NCBI GenBank assembly: GCA_030248065.1
Contig: JASAMV010007643.1
Location: forward strand, 23,759 to 87,758
Source of the DNA: Rhynchonema sp. JSB1_4
Lineage: Eukaryota > Nematoda > Chromadorea > Monhysterida > Xyalidae
Direction of reading: 5' to 3'
Length of the DNA: 64,000 nt
Positions 37,573 to 48,300 of this stretch are shown here, piece after piece (position 1 is the stretch's first letter; each line of letters opens with the position of its first letter). The notes beneath the pieces are model-generated. The model was not told where the DNA came from. It made no database searches and worked only from the letters and a program-made list of their open reading frames with translations. The position numbers were made by a program, and so were the translations under genes.

Positions 37573-40500
37573 CTATGCGTCTTTAGTTTCACAGATGTAG
37601 GGATGAGTTGAGTCGCATACAGCATCATTAGCACCGAAGGTGCCATCGTAAAGCATCAGGTCGCCACATTGGCCATCACCACTTGGCTCACCTGAAATTT
37701 GAATCAGTGAAGGTCAGGAACTGAGAGGCACACCGAGATGAATAAAAAATTTGCTCTCATATCTAAAAATCACATCCTGCTCATATGGTTTAGCCAACTA
37801 GACAAGAAACGATCGTCATGTATTAGCATTATGACGGAAAAAGTGAAACTGTCTAAATATCGGAATACTCGCACCCGCGAAAAGCACATTAGCAATGATA
37901 GAACTGCGTGCAGATGGCGAGATCTCAAAACAGTCTCAAAATAGGCTAATCGCTGGAGCGTGTACAACAGGAAAAAAAGGAATATTCGTACGTTGATGCC
38001 AAGGAATACTTTTAGCCCAATGATCCACGCCGCCACCGGAACCGCCTTTTGCCCAGCCCCACGCTTCTGATGATGAGCCATTGGGATACAAGTGCAGGCC
38101 TATCCAAAACGCCTGCAAGAACCGTTTTGCGTCCAGTAAACCTGGTGCAGGCAAAAATGAAAGTATCGCCAAACGCAGGTATTTTTTAGAGCACTCGTAC
38201 AAAACTTATTTCGTTGACTTTTGCAACACGTAAAACGTTGCCTATTCATTCTTTATGCAACCGTCACCGAATTGTCTCGCAATGGCTTGTAGATTCCATT
38301 CAACCACGTCAACATGACTTGCAATGTTTGTCGGTCTTCCACCCACGCTAACCGACCACTGAAGCTGCTGGAAATAGAGTCGTCTGATAAGAATGCACCT
38401 CCGTAGACCGGACTAAATGGTGCCATCTATCTGAAGCGTACTACTGTGGTCTGGCGAATAGACACACTCCCATGCGCGTCGAGGCGTATAACGAACGGAC
38501 CGGTATTATGTGTGTGTGCTGCGGTGCACTGTGTATTGAGTGTGCGTGCGTTGGGTTTATGAGTGATTCTGAGCCGCAGCCAGACCGCGTTCCCGTAGCT
38601 CAGTTGGTAGAGCAACTGGGTATCCAGGCCTGGTGGCTGGGAGGTCGGAGGTTCGAGTCCTTCCGGGAGCATACGTTTGGTGTGGCGGTTCAGAGTTCAC
38701 AAGTGGTGAGCCGATGACGTGATAGTCCGATAGCGGCGTGGAGCCCGGTCGTATGAAACGAACCGAACCTTCTCGAGTGGAGGAGGGTGCGTGACGTTGT
38801 GTTCCGCGGTCGGAACTTCCGAGAACGGGAGGTGATGTGGTCTGGCGAATAGACACGCTCCCATACGCGTCGAGGCGTATAACGAACGGACCGGTATTAT
38901 GTGTGTGTGCTGCGGTGCACTGTGTATTGAGTGTGCGTGCGTTGGGTTTATGAGTGATTCTGAGCCGCAGCCAGACCGCGTTCCCGTAGCTCAGTTGGTA
39001 GAGCAACTGGCTATCCTGGCCTGGTGGCTGGGAGGTCGGAGGTTCGAGTCCTTCCGGGAGCATATGTTTGGTGTGGCGGTTCAGGATCACAAGTGGTGAG
39101 CCGATGACGTGATAGTCCGATTGCGGCGTGGAGCCGGGTCGGATGAAACGAACTGAACCTTCTCGAGTGGAGGAGGGTGCGTGACGTTGTGTTCCGCGGT
39201 CGGAACTTCCGAGAACGGGAGGTGATGTGGTCTGGCGAATAGACACACTCCCATACGCGTCGAGGCGTATAACGAACGGACCGGTATTATGTGTGTGTGC
39301 TGCGGTGCACTGTGTATTGAGTGTGCGTGCGTCGGGTTTATGAGTGATTCTGAGCCGCAGCCAGACCGCGTTCCCGTAGCTCAGTTGGTAGAGCAACTGG
39401 CTATCCAGGCCTGGTGGCTGGGAGGTCGGAGGTTCGAGTCCTTCCGGGAGCATACGTTTGGTGTGGCGGTTCAGAGTTCACAAGTGGTGAGCCGATGACG
39501 TGATAGTCCGATAGCGGCGTGGAGCCGGGTCGTATGAAACGAACCGAACCTTCTCGAGTGGAGGAGGGTGCGTGACGTTGTGTTCCGCGGTCGGAACTTC
39601 CGAGAACGGGAGGTGATGTGGTCTGGCGAATAGACACACTCCCATACGCGTCGAGGCGTACATATAACGAACGGACCGGTATTATGTGTGTGTGCTGCGG
39701 TGCACTGTGTATTGAGTGTGCGTGCGTTGGGTTTATGAGTGATTCTGAGCCGCAGCCAGACCGCGTTCCCGTAGCTCAGTTGGTAGAGCAACTGGCTATC
39801 CAGGCCTGGTGGCTGGGAGGTCGGAAGTTCGAGTCCTTCCGGGAGCATACGTTTGGTGTGGCAGTTCAGGATCACACTACAGTACTTGTTCGAAAGAGCA
39901 AACACGATGGAGGCCGGTATGCACGGTGCTGGAATGCGTTTCTGGTTTGGTCGTTTGCGGTCCCAGGAGTGCTAAATGAGTTGGCTCATATCTTGCGATT
40001 TCGTTCTTTCTGCCTGTTTGATCAGCGTAAAAGTCCGTCGCATCTCACAATGGAATAGCTTTTATGCTGGTGGAAACCACAGAACCAATGAAATCACAAC
40101 ATTATGACCAGCCCCACTTTGCATCCCCGAGCGCACCCGATCCACATGCCAGCATAAAGTGCGTACCGGACTGAGTGGCTTGGCTTGTAGAAAAACAATC
40201 AACAGAATTTAAATACTGTTCGAACATCGTGAATATGAAACGTACTTCACGCAATCTTGGTTGCAGTCCTTCCAGTACCGCCCTCCACCCTTTGGCAGAA
40301 TGAAACATCGATTGTTGTAGGCCAAATAGTAGTTGCCTTTTGCTTGGTCTTTGCAACCGGCTGCCGTAATGCAAATAGCAGGTTAGATGGAACAATAACT
40401 TTGATAATAAAATGATGGAGACTTTTCAATATTTCATGAGACATAATAGGCGTATGCCGTGCGTACGAGTACGCGAGGCCCACAACCTATAGGTGGAAAA

Positions 40501-40875
40501 CTGAATGTCTGAGTGCACGTCATCCGCATCTCGTTTGATCATTGATTGTCTTCACTTCGCACTATTTCAAAAATATCAAACTATTTCTATCCAATTATTT
40601 GCTTAAATACCTCATCCGGCTAGGCATGCAGGGCAGTCCATTATAGCTCGGTAGCGTTGGTTGCACATTCAGTGCACAAACTTCCACAAAATGTAACCAT
40701 TTCATGCAAAAAGCTGCCACGAATCAAAGTCAGGACAAAGACAAGCCATTTCCGATCGGTAACCTCCGTGCATTTTCACAACACGCGGAAAAGAATTATG
40801 CAGGTACCAACTTGCTGAACAGGCCGAAATCGTGGCCAATCCAAGTGCCAATGCGAAGACTGGTGACGTCAACAT
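37573..40875 (-). CDS. Secreted C-type lectin domain protein
   Basis: Five exons (40812-40875, 40246-40360, 38268-38367, 37992-38112, 37573-37691) sum to 519 nt, 172 aa, with every phase fitting. Residues 1-20 are a signal peptide (MLTSPVFALALGLATISAC). The rest is one C-type lectin domain, a carbohydrate- or ligand-binding fold: AGCKDQAKGNYY, GRLAWVEDRQTLQ, the family WIGL as FWIGLHLYPNG, an EPN-like calcium/sugar motif as EPSGDGQC, and the closing AVCDSTHPYICE. EPS in place of EPN leaves mannose-type sugar binding uncertain. Likely roles are innate immunity or extracellular adhesion. Intron 2 (38368-40245) contains the TRIM-like array in antisense orientation. A related pseudogene lies just downstream, so the locus was once duplicated. 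Confidence 0.9.
38589..38671 (+). tRNA. tRNA-like sequence in LTR 1 of the array
   Basis: Acceptor stem, D arm with A box and T arm with perfect B box are intact. The extended anticodon region reads CTGGGTATCCAGGCC here, one change from its neighbours. Isotype not assigned. Confidence 0.5.
38980..39062 (+). tRNA. tRNA-like sequence in LTR 2 of the array
   Basis: Same structure, with TATCCTGG where LTR 3 has TATCCAGG. A and B boxes intact. Confidence 0.5.
39370..39452 (+). tRNA. tRNA-like sequence in LTR 3 of the array
   Basis: Same structure and the commonest sequence. If the anticodon stem is CTGGC with GCCTG, the loop TATCCAG lacks the usual T at position 33. Confidence 0.5.
39765..39847 (+). 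tRNA. tRNA-like sequence in LTR 4 of the array
   Basis: Same structure, with one change just before the B box (CGGAAGTTCGAG), which alters the first G-C pair of the T stem. Confidence 0.5.
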
Positions 40876-40975
40876 TCTGGTATTATTTTCTTATAGAATA
40901 GACAGTATCAAAATATGAATACAGTTTCGGAGGAGGGGATTTGCGCGAGTTGCATCCAACCGACTGGGTGATGTG

Positions 40976-41657
40976 CAGGGTTGGGCAAAAAAAAAATTTT
41001 TTTTTTAAAAAAAAATTTTTTTTTTAAAAAAAAAGTTCTTTAAAAAAAATTTTAAAAAAAAAAAAATATATTTATTTTATAAAATGGGAAAACAAAAAAT
41101 TCCAACAACTCCAATTTGTCTTTTTTTTTTTTTTTTTTTTCCCCCTTTCCGCATCTTACTACTTTCCCCCCCCCCCTTTCTTTCCCTAAATGTAATAATA
41201 CCTTCCCGTGATACATGGGACATAGTATGCACGTGCCTACATGGTACTTCGATGTCATACCCCATCAGGTCGGTCATATACGACTGATTCAGCTACCCGA
41301 CAAGTATTTCTGCAGCTTATATTCTCAATTCTGTGTGGTTTATGAGTGAATCTTGCTTATTCGGCCACAAACTGTTGTGTCCGATACCACAGAGCAGCAA
41401 TCATCGGTCCATATCAAGCACAGACTGTTGGATCGCACCTAAATGACGTAAACACCCTTGATAAGTGATGCAAACCAAGTCACAAAAGTGACTTGTCAAT
41501 TAAAGTTGCATTTTTTCGCGATTTTGCGCGTTTTTTAGGCAAATTTGGTAAAATTTCCCCGTATCTCAGACTTTTTAAAAAAAAATTTTTTTTTTAAAAA
41601 AAATTTTTTTTTTAAAAAAAAAACTTGTTTAAAAAAAATTTTTTTTTTCCAACCCTG
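40976..41657. mobile_element. hAT-type MITE
   Basis: It begins CAGGGTTGGGCAAAA and ends CCAACCCTG, with a perfect 8 bp target duplication GTGATGTG on both sides (40968-40975, 41658-41665). The termini and 8 bp duplication are hallmarks of hAT transposons. Subterminal regions consist of alternating A and T blocks. There is no transposase ORF. Confidence 0.85.
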
Positions 41658-41659
41658 GT

Positions 41660-41910
41660 GATGTGGTTCTCATTACGCGACTTTAAACACCTGTGTAGGC
41701 TTTACTTTGCATAGAGGTAACGATGTGGTTCTCATTACAAAAGCCACAACAACAACCAAAACACAACCCACCAAGCGAAAACCCCCCCAAAAAAAACACC
41801 ACACAAAAGCCCCAAAAAAAAAAAAAAAAAAAAACAAAAAACACACACAAAAAAAAACAAAAAAAAAAAAAAAAAAAAAAAAAAAGAAACAAACCAAAAA
41901 AAAAAACCAC

Positions 41911-41942
<32 letters not shown>

Positions 41943-41980
41943 CGACTTTAAACACCTGTGTAGGCTTTACTTTGCATATT
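41660..41980. repeat. Short tandem duplication split by an A/C-only tract
   Basis: GATGTGGTTCTCATTAC and GCGACTTTAAACACCTGTGT occur together at 41660-41714. They recur at ~41722 and ~41941, separated by ~200 bases made almost only of A and C with long A runs. Origin unclear. Confidence 0.7.
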
Positions 41981-42354
41981 TTTGTAGATAACAATGTTGG
42001 GTCTTACATACTGTATATGTACATATGTACATATACATATGTAATATGTAGTTCACCGCATACACGGCAATCAACTTTAGCTCTGATGAGGATGCTTATT
42101 ATCAAAACGCATCACGAGGACACGAACTCCAGTGTCGGTATGATGCACCCTGCCAGCTGTTATTGATACCAGCTGATGTTTTCTTCCTTATCGCAGGTCA
42201 TGCTCACTTTTTATGTACAAGAAAATAAAACATACACCGGCATATTGAAAATTATAGACACGCAGCAAATGAATATGAAGGGCGCAAAAAACAGACACGA
42301 AAATACTGGTAAACTTTTAAAAAATCTCGAAATCACAATATCGCGCACTATTTG
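41981..42354. other. Spacer downstream of the Kunitz/WAP gene
   Basis: I see no exon or structured element. A short ATGTACATATGTACATATAC palindromic tract occurs near 42017. Confidence 0.5.
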
Positions 42355-45300
42355 TTAATTGTGACAATCATTAAAAGTGAGTCGATGTCCGCGCCACACA
42401 TAACTCGCCCGTCGGCAATCGCACGTATCTCGCTCGCAACGGGCATCCGGGAACCTGAAAAAAACAGCTCGATTTTGTTTTCTTTAAACAAACAAAAATA
42501 ATAAAAATTGAGCTCAGTTGCCTACCTAGTGCACACGGGGTGCGTGGCGCACGGGTTTGGTGTATTCGAAGCGCAGCGGAATTTTGTCGTGATACACTGA
42601 CCGCTGGTGGAGCACTGGGTGCACGCACCGCAATCTGCAAGGATCAGTGACACTTAGTCAAGGAATATTTTTAAAAGATCGATCGATCGCTGATTTAGCC
42701 GGCTCGCTCGGGCACAATTTAAGCAACAAGTAAATTAGTCACGTTGTCAATCAAATAATTTGATTCAATGGAACAATTTGCGGATGCTAGCTACGCGGAT
42801 GACTATTTTTCTGTTAAACCAATCAATTAAAGTGATTGTGTAAAATAATTAAATGCAACAAACTTACTCGATAAACATCGATACTGTTTGCAGTCAGCGA
42901 CCACGCACTCCTTCTGTTCACTCACACATGTTTCGCACAACGAATTACAAGGGTTCGACAGGCAAGGATCTGCGCCGCAGCAATTAATATTTATATCAAA
43001 ATTTATTAATCTTTCTTGATTCATAATATCAAATTTTGGAAAAAGGAAAGCTTGATACCTACCAGTATGATTGTAGCACCGTATGACTTGCAGGTTGCAT
43101 CCAAATTGATCCTTTCTGTAGTCCACATAACATCCACTTGGTGCCACCAGGTTGGTTTGTTTCGGACACTGGGTGCTCGTTTGGGCGGGCGGGGAATAAG
43201 TCGGGTCTGGAATTTGGAGTGGTGGAACAATGTATCAACCACTTTGCAATTGTAATAATGCAAGCACATTTTTATGGCGCCTGTTAAATTGCAGTTGACA
43301 GAAGTTCAGTGACTTGCGGCCGGAAACTATGGTATGCACAGTTCACGTTTGTGCCCCTAAAATGTATACGTGAAGGCCGATACATGATGAGCTTATCGAA
43401 GACTACTGATAACTGATTTTGTGCTATTCTTAACAATAGCTTTAAAAGCGAACATCGACTCACCAACACACACCCGACCACAGCCATTTGAGCAACATTT
43501 CCTCGACCCAGTACACTCACTGTCGTCATTACAGTAGTGCGCACAGATACCGCTCTGACCAGCGGTTACGGTAGGACAGTAACCGGACTTGGTAGTGGCA
43601 CTGGACTTGGGGTTGGAACCGTTCGTGCTGCTGCATGCTGGGGTATCTGGAATCAGGTGTTGGACTTTCAGGTATTCATATCGATGGACGCTATAAGCTT
43701 GTGGTCAATGTGCAGTGTAGAGAGAGTTACCGGTTTATTGACACGTTTCCACGAGCGATGAAGAGTAATGACGAAATAACTTTAATTTATGATTTTCAAT
43801 ATTTTTTGTTTGTGCCCACGTGTCCATCTCCACAAAGCTGCACAATTGCATGTACTGCACTGAGTCAATTCAGTCCACAGGGAATTGACCTACTGGATCA
43901 CAGGCATTCAAAAACTCAAGCTGGAGTTACAGTTGTCCATTTTGGGCTTGTAGACAATGAGGACAAATTTTTGTTTGAATTATATTTTGTGATAGCATTG
44001 GGTCACTAATTTCGACCAGCGTGAAAGTTGTTCATTTGGTGCAGGCGATCAACTTTTACGCTGGTCGAAATTAGTGATCCAACGCTATCACAAATATGAT
44101 TGAAACAAAAAATTTGTCCTCATTGTCTACAAGCCCAAAATGGACAAGCATAACTCCACCTTTAACCAGACGCCAAAATAACTATTCGTTGAATAACAAG
44201 CGGGGTTACGCTCACTTTCACATTTCGGTACGTTCCTCCCATGCTGCATCACACATCGTTCACACGGCTGACAGCGTCCAATCGAGCAAATACCCCTGGT
44301 GCACCGCAACACTCGTCGGGGGCACCGCTCGGTGGGCCAGTACTCATCGGCGTACTGGCAGCCTTGCGGTGGGTTGGATTCGTCGGTGGTGGGATGTGGA
44401 CAGTCTGAAACTTATGTTGTTGGTAGTGAAACATCAGGTGCTGGATGTCCGCGGCACCAGGGCACGGGCGGGGCCGTCTCTTGAGGTGTTTGACTTTTTC
44501 TGTTCCTAGCTCAGGCTTTGGCTCATAGATGGACTTGGACCTAGGACGAAATTCGGAAGAGTACAGTGAGGTACCTGTATCCTGTGATACGGATACGTAC
44601 ACAATGAGGTATCCTATGAAATGTCTTACGTCTACCACCTATGGTTCCGAAAGCCGTCATTTCGGGCCAGCGCAAATCTCTTGTTCTTCTTGAAGATGAT
44701 TTTACCCAGAACTTCTCATGCTATACATCCCATATTTTTTATTTTATTTATTTATTTTTTTTTATTTTATTGCCATAAATAACGCACCTGACAGGTCCAG
44801 TCGACATTCTCGTTTGCATTCCGGTTCATTGTAGAAATTGTTGCCGTTGCCACCACAGCCTCCGTAGGTGAATGTCTCACAGCGACGTGATGCTTGGTTG
44901 TAGTACCTGCATGCAGATCTGTTTGGCTCCCCATATGGTTTCTGGTATGTGTAGAACTCGCTATCGAAAAGGTACGTCAGGACTTCAACTGATTCAAGAG
45001 GGGCAATCAAGCTAGAAAACAGCTCACCATTTGGTGAGCGCCGCTTCACAGGGTCCTGGGTCGCTCGGTTGCAGACAGATCTCGCGTGGCGGAGCGGTCA
45101 CTGTTGTTGAGGCAGGGGTGCCTGGAATTAGTCAATAATTTCAGCACAACAATATAGCACAACCAATGATTGCCACAGAAATAGCTGAGAAAGCAAGCTC
45201 ATCACTTCGTTCGCATTTCTGCTCGCACTCCAATTGCGAAATGAAGTTGTTGCCGTTTGCCTCGCAGCCACCGTACGTGAACGTTTCACAACGATTGGTC

Positions 45301-48300
45301 TGCAAAGTGAAAGGATGCATCCAGCAGTGAGTTTTGCCCGTTTCGACCTTGCGTGGCCGATTAAAACTTGGAGCAGGGTAATTTTCTGAGTTCAGAATAA
45401 AAAAATTCGATGAATTTTGGATAATAACAGATGGTTGAGCCCTACCTGCTGGTTGAAGTGCCAGCGAGTCAGTGACGACAGACAAGGGCCACTTTTTCTC
45501 GGCTCAAAGCACATCGGATCTATGGGTGAGGGTTCAGCTGAAATTGAAGGATGTGGTATTGTGAGGCTCGTAGAATTTTTTTGAACCAAGACTACTGCAT
45601 TCCCATATGAATGTCATTCACCCCAAAACCGCACCAATGTCATCACATCGTTTCCTGCACTCTTGCTCACTGTTGAAATTATTCTGATTTCCCGCGCAAC
45701 CGCCATAAATGAACGTGGCGCATTGCTGAGTGCTGGGGTTGTAGTACCAACGGGTCAGACTCGACCGACACGAGCCACCATCGGGGGACAGATGGCAGAT
45801 TGGATCCTGGATTGTGAAGGAAAAATTCTGCAAGGACATCCCAAATGGAAATTTTGATAAAACTCTCTCGGTCAGCATTGTCCCGACACAGTCTGCAATC
45901 CAAACAAAGAATAAAAATGCAACTTTGGGGTCACCCGCCTTTCCTTTGCGCACCCTGACGATCGGTTCGGCGCAGACCTTATTGCCGCACGCATTCTCGC
46001 AACATTTGCGCGTTTGGCCACAAATGTTGTCGTTGACACACTGACTCGACGTGAATGCGCACTTGGAACCGAACGGGCCAATACTCGATGCGGTCGGACA
46101 CTCTTTTGTTGTTCGCTCGTCTGAACAAGTCAGAAATTAAAAAAAGCAAATAGTGATAAATTTGAATTGGTGATCTTTCAATTTCCAAATGTTCGAAACA
46201 GAATGCTTTGGCAGTTCTGGCGTGCTCCGGGATACTCATAGACAAACTGGCGCTAACCCAGAACTATAGTTCACTTTGGAAATAGTGACATTCCGTATAG
46301 GGACTATCATGGACTTTTATCCATATTCCATCAAAGCAAAAATGAAAGGTCACAAAAAACATCCCTAACCAGTTACACCCCGGCAAACAGCGTAGCAGTC
46401 TGTTTCGGTGAAGAAGTTGTTGCCGTTTGAATCACATCCGCCCCATGAAAAGAGCTCGCAACGCTGGGTCAGACTGTTGTAGTGGTAACGATTCGTGAAC
46501 ACCTGAAATACAGTGGAAAAGTTTGAAAATCTGTGGCAAGAATATTCAGCATTTGACAACACTGTTTATTGTAGGAGTTTAACAATTGGTGCACGTTTTA
46601 TTGGCCTGATTGGCTGTTGCCGCGCGCAGAAATCATACACATCATTCAAAAATGGATGAAAACAGAGGAATTGGAAACGTTAAAAGAAAGAAACTATAAG
46701 TTTCTGACCTTGCACGGTCCTTGATGTTTTCCTTTCAAACAAACAGTTTTGTCAGGCGCATCGGTGAGAATAGGTTGCGCGCAAGAGGTCGGATTGCGCG
46801 TGTCTGTGCCTGGAATGACGGGTGAAGCTGAACTCGCTTGCAAAGAGTTCCGATTGTTCAAAAGTACTCTGCTACTTTTCAGGCCCGGAAGCTCAGGCCC
46901 CAACTTTTCAGGCCAAGTTTTCAGGCCCGGCCGACTCAGGCCTCGCATATTTGACCCATTTATAGGCTTAGGCTTACGTTCCAGCCGGGCCTGAATTGGC
47001 CGAGCCTGAATGGCAAGGCCTGAACCTGTGCTCCGGGACTGAACCGTCGCACAATAGTTCAAAGTCCTGCACGTCCACCACGTTAGTGTTAAGTCGGTAC
47101 CCAGGAGCCGGTACGGCCCCTACTTACCCGTTCCCTGACTGCATGCATTCGGACAACATTTCAGTTGTCCATTGCAGTCATTGTCAGTGACACAATCCCG
47201 AATGGGCGTGAAACATCCCAGAGTCGGCGTGCCCACCGTCGGTATGAGTGGACATATGCCGGTCTTGCCTCCGCCGTTCGCACCATCTGAAAGATTGATT
47301 CAGTTGGTTGACTGATTGGATCATGTTTAATCAGTTCTGACAATTGTGAAGTTGGTGTTGAACCTGATTCGCATCGTAGTTTATAGTCTGGACAGCCATC
47401 AGAGTCGGTGAACTCGTCGTAAGCACAGCCTGGCGGGGGTGGCGCGATCGGGCGGATCAGACACTCTGAGGGATGAGGGGAAAGCTTCGATTTTGCACAG
47501 ATCTTCAATTTCGGTCCAATTCTTTGGGCGATTCAGATATTGAAACACCCTTTCGACTCGATATCCAAATCTAACGCCACAAAGCACAGGTCTTGTGCGC
47601 AATATCCATCTGTGGCTAAGGGCGAATTTAGGTTAAATCCGGAATCCGGAACCGGAAATAATTTGCATATTACAAAAATATTATTTACAGAAATACAAAA
47701 CATTTCTAGGCTCCTGAATTATTTCCGGAAAGCGCAAGAATTTGCATGTAAAAATTATGCGTTTTCCGGAAATATTTCCGGATTCAGATTTTCGGATTCA
47801 ATCTAAGCCTGCCCGAAGCCCCACACCAAATCATGCTACATTCATTCATGCTAACCGACAATCGTCCGACACATGTCCTGACAAAGCTGTTCGTTGACAA
47901 AATTGTTATCGTTGCCCGCACAGCCTCCGTATGTGAATCGTAGGCAACGACGCGAGGATGGATCGTAACGCCAACGGGGCAACTGGGCACGACAACTGCC
48001 TTTGTCCTCGGGCAGTCGGAAAAATGGAACATCGATGCTTGGAGCGTGAATAAGGACTATGCATGCGTTTGCGAAGGCGCATGACGCCAGAATCAGGGAC
48101 CTCGCTCTTACCTCGTGCGTTTACCACAGGCCAAAGTGGTGGAATATGCGAGCCACATGCATTCCAGCCACTGTGATACAAATGCCAACCATTCTTTTGT
48201 ATGGTTCGGTATTCATTTGTGGTTCACAAGGAAACATTGAAACCGTTGAAAAAATGCTGCAGAAACGTGCAAACACGTGTAATATCAGGCGTTCACATTG

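Larger units (their letters stand above)
38445..39876 (+). mobile_element. Tandem TRIM-like mini-LTR array: four LTRs, three internal regions
   Basis: LTRs lie at 38445-38701, 38836-39091, 39226-39482 and 39617-39876 (256-260 bp), separated by three 134 bp internal regions. Each LTR starts TGTGGTCTGGCG and ends TTCACA or ATCACA. Each internal region starts AGTGGTGAGCCGATGACG (primer-binding-site-like) and ends GAGAACGGGAGGTGA (polypurine-like). The whole array is flanked by one CTAC/CTAC duplication (38441-38444, 39877-39880), so it behaves as a single insertion. There is no ORF of its own. Each LTR holds a tRNA-like sequence. Confidence 0.8.

Noticed and set aside
38445..39876. Array as a SINE cluster or a plain tRNA gene cluster
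   Set aside because: LTR-like ends, primer-site-like and purine-tract motifs, and one short duplication around the whole array fit a TRIM better; no poly(A) or simple tail as in SINEs.
38445..39876. CRISPR-like regular repeat spacing
   Set aside because: Repeats are ~257 bp with identical 134 bp intervening sequence, and the genome is eukaryotic.
38557..39905. Long minus-strand open frames across the LTR array (ending in LPEGLEPPTSQPPG-type repeats)
   Set aside because: They are read-through of the tandem LTR and tRNA-like sequence; such peptides commonly arise from antisense tRNA translation.
41683..42166. Lys/Thr- or Phe-rich open frames
   Set aside because: They come from A- or T-rich low-complexity sequence.
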